A stretch of 64,000 bases of DNA, taken from NCBI GenBank assembly GCA_025738555.1, contig JAOVFP010000007.1, positions 992,001 to 1,056,000 on the forward strand. The letters run 5' to 3'. The position numbers and the translations under genes are program-made. Below the pieces are notes generated by a model. It did not search any database and was not told the origin of the DNA. It saw only the letters and a list, made by a program, of their open reading frames with translations. This document shows positions 12,878 through 24,546 of this stretch, piece after piece (position 1 is the first letter of the stretch; each line of letters begins with the position of its first letter). Source of the stretch: Cyathus striatus. Taxonomy: Eukaryota > Basidiomycota > Agaricomycetes > Agaricales > Nidulariaceae.

Positions 12878-13400
12878 CGTTTTATCTTTTCTTTTTCTTT
12901 TTTATTCGTGAGATTTCGTAACTGAAGGGAGGAAGAGCAAGGGAGGAAGAGAGAAGAGAAGAGGGAGAAAGAAAGAAAGAGAGCTCGTGGACGTGCACCC
13001 GATCTAAAAACACAAAAAATCAACCTCCTAAATACCACATCACGGGACCTAAATGAACACATACCAATCCAATCCTAGCCTAGCCTAATTCAAATCCAAT
13101 TCAACACAACAGCCCTGGCACAGAATCAACGAACGCAACACAGGAGCGGGAGTGCACGATAAGGAGAAAGGGAAAGGGAGAAAAGAAGGCTCAAAGCAAA
13201 GCAAAGCAACCCAAGCAACGTGTGCTCTGCTAACTGTGTGAACGCGAACCCGCGGAATCGGAATCGGAAGGTCACATCAGTGCCCTAGCCAAACACGCCA
13301 TCATACGACGTCTATCGGCTATTTGTCGGGATCAAACTAAAGTTTGTGTCCGCGTGGATAGGGGGTTTGTGAGGCCTGGTGAGATTAGGATTCAGTACGT
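12878..13400. promoter_or_regulatory. 5' flank of the CHS7-like gene
   Basis: The strand read by the gene is rich in C/T runs (CTTTTTCTTTTTTA, TCTTTCTTTCTCCCTCTTCTC) just before the ATG, a common leader and promoter composition in basidiomycetes. No TATA box was found. Functional assignment is inference from position. Confidence 0.35.
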
Positions 13401-14394
13401 GAATGCATGAGGATTGGGGATTGGAGGTTCGGTATTGAGGATAGTATTAACGACGATACGATATCTAAGCTGTGAAGATATACTTAGACCTAATCTATAT
13501 CGTATCCAAGTATGGAGATAAGAGGGAATAAACTCCACAGGCTTATATACGTACGAACCAATAGCACGCACGAATCTGTGAGAACACGGTGGTCCGGCTA
13601 TCATCTAAGGAACTGACAACGCGTGAACGAAGATCAGTAACAATCATCCCCGCACACATGCACTGCACATTGTTTTTGATATCACGCGATAAGTAACCGC
13701 ACGAAACAAGTCCCGTAAATAAAACAAATATATGCCTTGATATATATTCTTCAAAACCTCTTAACCCACTCTCGCCCAACCAAAAAAAATGCGAACAGTG
13801 GGTATATCATAATGAGGTTCGAACTTTCACTTAAGTAAACTCAAGCTCTATCTCCGCAAAGTCTCTGGACACAGTAGAGTAGCTCTGCTACCTCACCTCT
13901 ATTGCCAATCACTAACCTAAGTTGTAAGTACCACGTCAATATCTTCAATGTGAAAAAATAGAACAAAAGTGATTTTAGAATTCCAGATCGAGGTCCATAT
14001 AAGATAGAAAGTTGTCAGATAACCACTTCACCATCAGACTTAGTATGACTTTGCTAACACGATATACATATATACCAAAGTATGGTGTCAAGCCTATACA
14101 AAAAGATAAAAGCTACGGACGATAATGAGGTTCGATCTTGCACTTCCAAACTCAAAGTCTCAAGTGCAGCAAACTAGCTCTGCTACCTTACCTCTATTGT
14201 ACATTACTAACTTACCTTGTAAGTATCATGATGATATCGTCAATGCAAAAAAATAGAACAAAAGTGTCATGGACATAGTTCTTAGTCATTACAATACAAG
14301 ATGGCAAGTTGTCCATATGACCACTTCGCCATCTGACTTGGTATAACCTTGCTAATGTGATATTTATGGACACCAAAATGTGGAGTCAAACCTA
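13400..14394 (-). repeat. CpG-retaining copy of the dispersed repeat, with two SINE-like heads
   Basis: On the minus strand, heads at 13904-13811 and 14200-14123 carry A-box-like GGTAGCAGAGCTA and B-box-like (G/A)TTCGAACCTC or GATCGAACCTC, with TGAGGT/ACCTCA ends that can pair as an acceptor stem. The body (13800-13440) reappears at about 19900-20400, 20840-21130 and 21480-21830. This copy keeps its CpG sites, unlike the others. The resemblance to tRNA is partial; it is a tRNA-derived SINE candidate, not a tRNA. Confidence 0.6.
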
Positions 14395-16160
14395 CTGTAC
14401 CTATCAAATCAATTCGGCACCCCTCTTAGTGCGTGACAGGCCGAACCACCAAGTGGTTTCGGCACTTCAAGATTTTTTGCGTGACATTGCAGAAATTTCG
14501 GCATTTCACACAAATTTCGCGGTTGACTGGACCCAAAATTACTACAGTAATATATAATATCATTGTAATGTATACAACTACTATTGACTACTGGTAAATT
14601 ACGAGAATCGGGTTATAAATGCTTCAAAATTGTCCGTCCAAACCCTTTCAAGTGCGGAATTTTTTGGCGTTTATTAGGCGCCTATTATGTACCTATTTGA
14701 CCTTTCGGCATTTTAGTTTGTGACGCGTTACACTCAGTAAAAACGGTTAGTCGGCAATATGTAGTTATTTAGTCTGGGTTTAGTCATCTGAACGTCACAA
14801 TTGAGCAAACGGTGACTAAGGTGTCCAAAATTTTACGCAATTTTGACTTTTTGATGACTACAGATATTTTTAGGTGGTCAATACTCGGTATCGTGTAGTT
14901 TTACATATACAATGAATAGTCAGTCTCGAGTTCTCTAGTAGTCGCCAAGTAGTCATGTATAAGTCAAGTCACGGTCAAAATTTGGCAGTATGTGGTCAAT
15001 TTTGTATGTTTATTAATTCTTTAATTCCCTCATGCAATACATAGAAGAACAATAATATATTTAATCTAAATACATAATACTATGACTACCGAGCTAAGTT
15101 TACATGTCTATACCTATCCCCACAAGTCTCCAGCAAAATCGACATACCGGAGCTAATACTACAAAAGGCTGATACTTTGAAGTTTTATGAGTCAAATATG
15201 ATGTCATTCACTGTGAAATGTAATGAATGACTAGGATATGTGACAATAATTGGGAGCTTTACTCACCAGCAATCCACAACCCAAGAAATCCAGTCTCAAT
15301 GAACACCCGCACATCTACAGGCTACAGCCAGGCTTGAGTTATGAGGAACTGAACACCTGCTAAGCCATTGGTCCTGATAGTGGCGAGGCGATCATGCGAT
15401 GGTGGGGGTGTGAGCTTGAGAGGGATGGGGTGATGATGTGCAGAAGTGTTGTTGATGCTCCTTGTGGGGAAGGACCACTAAGAGGGAGGCCGGACAGAAC
15501 AGCCTTGTACACAGAGGCTCAAAGGAGCAAGATTCGGTGGGCGAGGCAGAGGAGAACGTGGATATGGCGGTAGAGGGAAGGGAAAATGGGAAGGGAATGA
15601 GGGCTAGTAAAGAGGAGGAAAGAGGGAGGGGAAACGAGGAGGGGAAAGCGGAAGGGGAAGGAAGGAAAGAGGGAAAGTTGAAGTTTGTGGTCAGCACAGA
15701 GTGTATATACATTGCAGAGTTTAAAGTAACTTACATAAATGTATAGTGTTTGGGTGTTTGGAACCATTCAACTTCACTCGAATTCACTAATATGTACATT
15801 GCCAATATTTACTAATGATATAGTAAGTAGTACAAGCGAAATAGCACTTACTTAGCATTCAATTCTCTGAGCTGCTCTGTGGTTACACAAATTATAAGCA
15901 ACCAATGCTAATGCCACACAGGTATGTCGGTTTTCAAGGCACTACAGACAAACTACGGAAAAAAATGGACTCAGAACTCCGTTTTTTGTACTGCATATAG
16001 TTTGTAATGTAAGGGATAGCGATTAGTGTATGTATCTACTCTCAAATGTAATTTATCATTTACTTCCCCTCTCAGTTGCGGCACTGTTATGGATAGACTG
16101 TGTACTTCTAAAAGTATGTATTTCCCATGAGTATATGTTCTAAGTTTTATTAGATGCTTA

Positions 16161-17166
16161 AGATAGCGGTCACAATGTTCCAGCACCCTTACATAAGCTG
16201 ATTATGTAAGTGCCAAGAGGTGCAAAATGTCGGGTTCAGAAAAATCCAAAAAATTAAGTGCTAGGAATCAGCTCGGAAGAGCTCTACGGAGTATGGATTT
16301 TTTGTGAGATAACTAATATTGGTATTACAAAGTAAGATTGGAAATATATTATAGATATTCACTCTTAAGATTGGCTGATATTTCTTGAAGAAGTATCTTT
16401 TGTTTGCCCATGCTGCCTTAGACCCTGATTATATATGCCGATGAAGTGTGCTGAGTGATTGGCATAACTAAAATTATATATGTAAGGTTGATAGCTATTG
16501 TCATGTATTATGTGTACCAAAGAATTTGAAGTTGTGGGATGTCATTAAGACATGGATCCAATTCCTCAAAGTCCAATGAGTCAATATTGTCAGAAACTGT
16601 TTCTTTGAAGTAATTAAGCTTCTGAAGTGGTACTCACACCATATCCTAGCATGCACTTGTCATCTTTGCTGTCTGTAATCTCCACAGTGGCCTGCAGCTT
16701 CCCTGATGTCCCACTACAAGATTGATTTTTTGGTTTCCCAGAACCATTCTTCAAGTTTAATAGGTGGTTTATTGTGATTTTGGGATGTCTACCCATGTTT
16801 TTAATGTCGATATCCTTTTGTTTTTGTTCACATAAGGTGGTTGCTGTCACCTGAAAAGTCACGTGACTTGATTATATAAGCCGCAAAATGTTAGGGGACA
16901 AAAATCTGAAGAGGCTTCCAACCTATCTGCAGTGTAATAATAAAGCATTCTGAACAACTTTTATTTAAAAATATTGTTGTCAAAATTCTGAAGTCAATTT
17001 ACTTTTTTTTCAATTTCTTTTTTGAACATTCTGCTTTAAATACACTACAGAATAACTTCTTGGAATCAGATTTGTGCGAAAATAAATGTTGAGGAAGGTA
17101 TTTCAGGATTGAGTTGAGGTTAAGTTTGTATTATGTAAGGGTGCTGGAACATTGTGACTGCTATCT
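16161..17166. mobile_element. 1,006-bp TIR element, nested
   Basis: Ends read TA|AGATAGCGGTCACAATGTTC and, on the other strand, TA|AGATAGCAGTCACAATGTTC, with about 35-bp TIRs running through CCAGCACCCTTACATAA. TA flanks both sides (16159-16160, 17167-17168), as for Tc1/mariner-type insertions. The interior has no recognisable transposase. It shares CCAGCACCCTTA(C/T) and GCCAAGAGGTGCAAAAT with the element at 18712, so the two are one family. Confidence 0.72.
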
Positions 17167-18709
17167 TATGTGACTTGAAAAACCTGGAAATTTAGCCAGG
17201 AACACTTTCCAAACACATATTTTCTGGTTTACTCAGCTATGACCTCTTTAAGTGATCTGTCAGCATGTATTAAAAGGGTTGCAGAACTAACTAAATCTAA
17301 ACAAGATCCAAATTGACTAAATTACCGCCACTTTCAGACTATTTTCAGACATTGTTCTGACTTCAGACAAGATATTCCCACTACCTTTTAAGGTAGTTGG
17401 GTATTAGGGACATTTGAACCGCCAGATATGGTAATTTGAGGATCTTGGATAAGATCTCGGCCTGATTGGCTGGAGTAGTTTTTGAATTCCTGTGATCCTT
17501 GTGACCACGTACTTCCTGGTATGATCATCTTCCCCAGTATTCAACTTATTTGTGTCAGTCCAGATGGAGGGGATCGGATGGCTGAAGCAAGGTTAATATG
17601 AAAGTATTTCTAGTACTTATCACTGTGAGAGATCTTGTGTCTCATTGTCTTTATGTCATCTCTTTAATAATTTCTGCATACCATCAAAGCAACTCATAAA
17701 ACAATGTTATAGCTGCTGGCACCAGCTGTTGCATTGGTGTGACCTGCACTGTTTTGGTGTCCTCTGTTGTTTTTCATTCTCTCTTCGTTACTTTCTACAC
17801 TATACATTGTTGTGTCTCTATAACTCCTTCATGAACTTTCTCACTAACGACCATTGCTTACAGCCATCAAACACCTCCATACATCCCTTGTCTCATCCTT
17901 ACCAGCTCAAAAGTATGCAAACTGCTCTTACCACTTCCCCCATTGTTCAATCTCCTCGGACCCTTTTCAAGATAAAATGTGATCTGGCACAATACTGAGA
18001 ACACCTCATATACATTGACCACCTATGTACCCATTTGTTACTGATGGTGGACTGAATGTGAGGGGGAATGTGAATCTCTGATTGTAAGCCTGACCTATCC
18101 AACTCTACCCCAGCAATTGCTCTATATGTCCTACTCATATCTTGGGCTCAAATTGTTGCTGCTAGCATTGTCCCTGCAATCAAATGAGCCATCAACACCA
18201 ATGAAAGACACCTCAACTGTGACATGGTACACCAGCTGCCACTACCATCCTTGAAAGTGGTATATCTATCACATCTGGACAATATATGTAGCCATGAGTT
18301 TTTTACTAAGGTTGTGATATATATAACTATGGACTGACCTGTTCTAAACATGCACCTTTCCTTTGTTGTTCTATACCCATCCTAGCTCCTGTCAATAGCA
18401 TTGAATTTAATAAAACTTTTGTAGACACTTTTGCTAACATCCCTAAGAATATAGAAGACCATGTGCTTATCAAGTTATCATACCTCTTACTCTCACCATA
18501 TTATCCTTTTTCACTTCAAGACTTCCTGCATTATATCATTACTGCTGTTAATGCTACAGTTTTCAAGCAACTAAATATATATCAGAATAAGTAATACACA
18601 CTGGCATGTATGACATCACACCAAGAATAATGTGCCAACAATGGTGTACAATACTTAGGGGGTAAGTAGTGGGCTTTGCTGCTTGCCGGCCCTATTCCTT
18701 TATTGACTA
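17167..18709. other. CpG-poor sequence within the 5-kb element, no gene seen
   Basis: AT-rich and nearly free of CG, with many stops in all frames. Probably the remains of the host element's coding region, but no conserved transposase or polymerase motif could be read. Confidence 0.4.
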
Positions 18710-18711
18710 TA

Positions 18712-19293
18712 AGGTAGGGGACACTTTGATCCAGCACCCTTATGTAATCCAAATTCTGGTCCTCACAGACTCGGAAATTCTTTCCTCACACATCATTTTA
18801 TGAAAATCTAACTCCAACATTTGATAGCTTTCAGTATTTAAAGCAGAATGTTGGAAATATTTTCTCTAAATTTTGAGTACAGCTGAAGTAATTTCGGGTG
18901 CAAGTTTTTAAGTAGTAAAAGGCTTAAAACATCATATTATTGCATATCCAAATGTTTGGAAGGCATTTGGATTTTTTGACCTCAAACATTTTGCGCCTTA
19001 TGTAATACAATTATGATTATGTAATATGCTTACATGTGACATAGTGTAACATAATGTCACACTGTGTGACAGTGACAATCATCTACACATATCTTTCAGC
19101 AGAACTGTAGGAGATACTTACTGCAGTTTGCTTAGTATAGTATATATCTGAGAAGGTACCATCTAAGAATATCACATCCAGGCAAAAATAGTGGTGTATA
19201 ATTTTTTTTATTTTCCTGAACTGAAGATTTTGCACCTCTTGGCGCTTACTAAGCAGATTACATAAGGGTGCTGGATCGCAGTGTCCTCTACCT
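18712..19293. mobile_element. 582-bp TIR element, same family as 16161-17166
   Basis: Left TA|AGGTAGGGGACACTTTGATC and right (reverse complement) TA|AGGTAGAGGACACTGCGATC give TIRs of about 38 bp, both running into CCAGCACCCTTATGTAATC. TA is present on both sides. Non-coding; a MITE-sized relative of the 1-kb element. Confidence 0.72.
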
Positions 19294-19449
19294 TAGAATG
19301 ATTAGGGTTTGACTGATACATTACAGGTGCATGACTATGAGTGATTGATGAATGACTGACCATTTTTACTGAGCATTACATGTGCCAAAATACCTTTCGG
19401 CAGGAGGGGTGCATTATGCATTACTGCTGAATTGATTTGATTGGTACAG

Positions 19450-22110
19450 TATACCAAAAAATTGCAAGAACTTCGGGAATGAGATTTGAACTTGCACTTA
19501 TAAACTTAAAGTCTCAAGTGTAGCAAAGTAACTCTGCTATCTCACCTCTAGTATAAATAATTAATCTACCCTGTAAGGACTATGCTGATAGCAAATGTAA
19601 AAGTAAAAACACTGGCATCAATGCCACCTGAATTAGCTTAATCTTACTAACATGATATTCATATACATCAAAGTATCAAATTAATACTTCTCAAAACTAC
19701 ACCAAAAAATTAATATGCTTTTTCACAATGGGATTTGATCTTGCACTTATAAACTCAAAGTCTCAAGTGCAGCAAAGTAACTGTGCTATCTCACCTCTAG
19801 TATAAATTATTAACTTACTTTGTAAGTACTATGGCAATAGCTCATAATTGAGAGCATATAAAAGAAATAGCATATGTCATTATAAGATAGTTAGTTGTCA
19901 ATGAATGTAATCACTTCACTGGCATCTGATATTCATTGTGATACATCATTACATATGGTGATATATTTAGATCTAATCTATATTGTATCCAAGTGGCAAA
20001 TATGGGGATAAGACAGAATAAACTGCATGAGCTTATATATTCATATGAACCCATATCACACACAAATCTGTGAGAACACAGTGGTCTGGCTATCATCCAA
20101 GGAACTGACAATGTGTGAATGAAGATCAGTAACAATCACCCTGCATGCATGCATGCACATTATATTTGATACCACACAATAAGCAACTACATGAGATAAA
20201 ACCCATAAAATAAAACAAATGTATGTGTGGGAGGGGACAAGTGTGAGGGGGAGAGCAAACATGGATAGCATGCTGCTGCATGTATGGCTAGATTTGATAT
20301 TGTTATCTTTATGATATTGGTCATGTGATCTAGGCAAATGCAGCTCATAAAATGGTGAGTTTTGTAGTGCAGGTGAAACACCTGCTCTACAAGACACAGT
20401 AGAGTAGCTCTGCTACCTCACCTCTATTGCCAATCACTAACCTAAATTGTAAGTACCACATCAATATCTTCAATGTGAAAAAATAGAACAAAAGTGACTA
20501 TGAAAATTTGCTGATAGTCACAAGTCACACAATGGTAAGTTGTCAATATGATCACTTCACCATCTGATTTAGTGTAATCTTGCTAATATAATATTCATGT
20601 ACACCAAAGTATGGAGTTGATACTTCTCAAAACTACACCAATAAATCCCACAAGTTATTTCACAATGAGGTTTGATCTGGCACTTATAAACTCAAAGTCT
20701 CAAGTGCAGCAAGTAACTGTGCTACCTCACCTCTAGAGTAAATTATTAACTTATCTTGGAAGTATTATGTCAATAACTCATAATTGAGAGCATGTAAAAG
20801 AAATAGCATATGACATTATAAGATTGCTAGTTGTCAATGTGATCACTTCACTGGCACCTGACATTCATTGTAGTACATCATTACATATGACAATATACTT
20901 TGACCTAATCTATATTGTATCCAAGTGGCAAATACTGTGGAGATGAGACAGAATAAACTCCACAAGCTTGTATATTCATACAACATGGTGGTCTGGCTAT
21001 CATCCAAGGAACTGACAACATGTGAATGAAGAACACAATAAGTAACTGCATGAAATAAGTCCCATAAAATAAAATGAATGTACACATTGATATATATTCC
21101 TCAAAACCTCTGAGCATACTCTTAACCTAACCAAAAAAATCGAACTAAAAATCATTTTGAATATTTTTATGCTTAGATATTCATATATGCCAAAGTGTTG
21201 AGTTAATGCTTCTCAAAACTACACCAAAAAAAATGCTATGCTATTTCAAATGAGGTTTGATGTTGCACTTATAAACTCAAAGTCCCAGGTGCAGCAAATT
21301 AACTCTACTATCTCATCTCTAGTGTAAATTATTAACTTTACTTGTAAGTACTATGTCAATAGCTCAAAAGTAACAGAATATAAATCAAAAGTGAAGTGGA
21401 AGAATAAGAAGGCTAGTTGTCAATTGTGACCACTTCAATGGCATCTGACATTCATTGTGATATTTCAATACATATGATAATATATATTAATCCAAGTGGC
21501 AATTATGGAGATAAGAAAGAATAAACTTCACAAGCTTATATTCATAAGAACCAATAGCACACATGAATATATGAGAACATGGTGGTCCAGCTATCATCCA
21601 AGGAACTGTAACAATCATCCACACATGCAGTAGCACATTATTTTTGATATTGTGATATGCACCAGAAAATTTGAGAACTGCACCATGTAATACAATATAA
21701 AATAAATTTATGTGTTGATACATACTTCTCAATGCCTCTGAACCCACTCTCACATAACTAAAAACATTATGGCCATAGTTTATTATCCCCAGCACCTCTG
21801 AACCCATTCTCACCTAACCAAAAAAAATGTGGACAATTAATATATCATAATGATGTTAGAACTTTCACTTAGATATAAACTCAAGCTCCAGTTCCACAAA
21901 GTCACTAAAGTGCAGCAAAGTAACTCTGCTATCTCACCTCTATTGTATAATATTAACTTATCTTGTAAGTACTATGCTGATAGCTCAAAAGTGAAAGCAT
22001 ATAAAACAATCACCTCTGCACACATGTACTATCATGATACCATCTCAGTGCACCACTGGCATAGTTGATAACTGCACAGAATACTGGTAAGACTAACTTT
22101 TAGAGAATGT
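19450..22110 (-). repeat. array of CpG-depleted SINE-like repeats
   Basis: Heads, read on the minus strand, lie at 19551-19478, 19800-19727, 20736-20664, 21323-21249 and 21945-21849, with a partial one near 20435-20398. Each holds the GAGGT(G/A)AGRTAGCAGAGTTA block and ends near a degenerate B-box (GATCAAACCTCA type). Bodies matching 13440-13800 lie between some heads. CpG sites in the 13.5-kb copy appear as TG or CA here. Open frames of 70-110 codons in these bodies are repeat artefacts. Confidence 0.62.
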
Positions 22111-24085
22111 TTTTTACATAGTATTAACACCACCAACAAAGAACATATAGTTCAAGTTAGATTTATATTAAATTTGAGGGTGCAAGGTTTTCAAGTATAG
22201 TAAAATGAACAATGTATTTTTAATAGTAGCTAATGTGATTTCTTTCTGTACTTTCAAATCAGATCTCAGACTTCAGATTTATACTTGGAATTCCAATATC
22301 AATTCAGAATGTACTCTACTGTAAGAACAGAAGTACAGCCAGTGCAGTGCTTGAGGTTGTTATATCTGTGTCTGGATACATCATGCTGATGTTCCCATGT
22401 GACCTTCCAATATACCCAGTCTGTTCCCGGAACGTACCCAGTATGGGTTTACACTTCCTGATGTTCCTGCCTGGGAATGTACCCAGAACCTGTTGGGTTT
22501 TCTATTGGGTATCCCAGAAATGTAGTTTCTCTTATGATGGCCTCACTGCATCATTATTCTATTACTCCTCTCTTCCATTCCTACTTGTATGTTTCATTAT
22601 GGCCTTTGTAGTTTAGTTTCTTATTCTTCATTTTGAGCACATCATTTGCACCCCTACTCCACTTTGCCCAGACTTCATTTCCTACTTACTCCTTTGACTT
22701 ACTCTTAGTATTATACTTCTACATTTGTATCTAAAGGTTCCTACTTAGTATAAGTAGTCTTCCAGATGTACTAAGTAGTCTTCAGTATTCATATCAACTT
22801 CATACACTTCTTCCTACACTTAAGTTCTGAAACCCACTCCGGGTTTTCCTTCGGGTTTCTCTCCCACTACCTAGTGTAGTGGCAAAGCCTCATCTTATAC
22901 TCTGGAACATTTCCCTTTGTCATATATTGTCTTCCTTGAAATACAAACCATTCCTTGGGGATATTCAGGCAGCACAGCACATATGCTGAAGCCATGGTTC
23001 TTTTCCACACTCCTGCTCTATGTTCTGTACCTGCACTCACTTTGGGTTTCTGTTATAGTTCTCCCATGCCCTCCAGGTGTCTTTGCATTCATTTTCCAGT
23101 AGGAAGGGAATTGGTATGTAACAGAGGTATTCTAAGGTATGTCTAACTACTTATATACTCAAATACATGGCAATGGTCTCATGTGCAATGGGATAGGTAA
23201 GGTAAATAATATGTCATAAAGACCAAGAGTTTTATAGAAACCCAGGAGGTGTAGTTGACCCTCCATATGAAGAACCATACAGATACACTCTGTTTCAGAG
23301 GCACACCAAGTGCTGCACTATGCTATTAATAGGCACACATCAAGACATGTGCTATTACATGTGCTAATCTTGGACAGGTACTCAGATATAATGGACACCA
23401 GTGTTACTGGTACCGGTGCATCTGATGGCACCACCCAATGTGCCATGGGTAGTGTTTGATACACATTTCAAAGTGCTGGGTGACATGCAGTTTCCCACAT
23501 GGCTGCAGTAATACACATGAGAGGACATGTGGGTGTTCAAGGCTATTAGATGGAGGGCCAGAGCAGCACCAGAACTGTGACAATGATAACAGGTAAGACA
23601 TAGATCACAAAGAGAACCTCAGGCTGATGTATATTCTGAAGCCTTGTGACTAGTCTGACTTAGTACTGGGGACATTACTGGTGGTGCAAGGAGGGTACAG
23701 ACATGTTCCATAGTAGCACATTCAGGGTTCTACTTTTCTGTATAGTATAGCTATCTAGTACTGGTAATTTATACAGGAACTGTTGAGCTGCCCAAATATA
23801 TTGTCACCATTCTGAACCCCTTAATTCATATCAGGGGTGATACTTTGACTGGCAGTGCAGGACTCAACCCCAGCCCTTGGACTCCTCCCTTGATAGTGTA
23901 CTCAAGCAGAATACTTTAGCTGGTGGCTCAGGACTTGCCCCAACTCTTGGACTCTTGAGCTTGATTCACTATACTATATTACTGATACTACATGCTCTTT
24001 ATATTTCGAAAAGTAGCCTTATTATTTTACTATGCATATCAATACCATAAAATAAAATAACATGTTAATAATCACTCTTGCTGCA
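22110..24085. other. CpG-poor degenerate repeat DNA, no gene seen
   Basis: Continues the CpG-depleted block. Contains echoing segments such as GGGTTTTCCTTCGGGTTTC and CCAGAACCTGTTGGG, and a duplicated phrase (about 23878 and 23954, CCTTGGACTC/CTTGGACTC), suggesting old transposon sequence. No intact frame or domain. Confidence 0.4.
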
Positions 24086-24087
24086 AT

Positions 24088-24170
24088 AATGAAGTTCAAA
24101 CTTGCACTTATAAACTCAAAGTCTCAAGCTCAAGTGCAACAAAGTAACTCCACTACCTCACCTCTATTGT
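24088..24170 (-). repeat. isolated SINE-like head
   Basis: Another copy of the head family, on the minus strand. CpG returns to normal a few dozen bases to its right (about 24200), marking the edge of the decayed block. Confidence 0.55.
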
Positions 24171-24546
24171 AAATTATTAACTTAACTTGTAAGTACGCAT
24201 TAGCTACTTACTATTATTATTAGCGTACTGATTCACTCTACGTTATAATATTACCTAAGCTTGTCAAGACACGTCTGGTGCTTGCGAAAGTAGCAATAGT
24301 CTTGTCTCCGGGGGTAGTATAAGCCAGGGAAAGGCCGTTTGGGTCGAGGGGTCGTCTCGTTTCAGACAGAAGCTCAACTAAAGGTTTATTTCCACTTTCT
24401 ATTTTTAACTAACTGCTTCGTGTATTCATAGGAATACACCAACGATTATAGTTCTCCACGAACGCATAACACCTTACAGCATCTATATATCGCAATCACG
24501 TTGCTCTAAGTCATTTATTATTTTTCGTGTACCCAACAAACTCAGT

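Larger units (their letters stand above)
14395..19449. mobile_element. about 5.05-kb TIR element inserted in the repeat block
   Basis: The left end TA|CTGTACCTATCAAATCAATT is matched on the other strand by the right end (CTGTACCAATCAAATCAATT|TA in reverse complement). More subterminal similarity follows (CCTTTCGGCATTTTAG and CAGTAAAAACGG on the left; their degenerate counterparts on the right). Outside flanks rejoin into the surrounding repeat (GTGGAGTCAAACCTA + CACCAAAAAATT as seen in other copies), which supports insertion at a TA. No transposase frame survives. Two smaller TIR elements sit inside it. Confidence 0.6.

Noticed and set aside
8700..13400. FTR1 iron permease partner for the Fet3-type oxidase
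   Set aside because: The membrane protein here is clearly CHS7-like, with DGSFIATILE; no REGLE motif was seen.
15720..24200. RIP as the cause of AT-richness
   Set aside because: Changes between copies are CG to TG/CA; RIP in ascomycetes prefers CA to TA.
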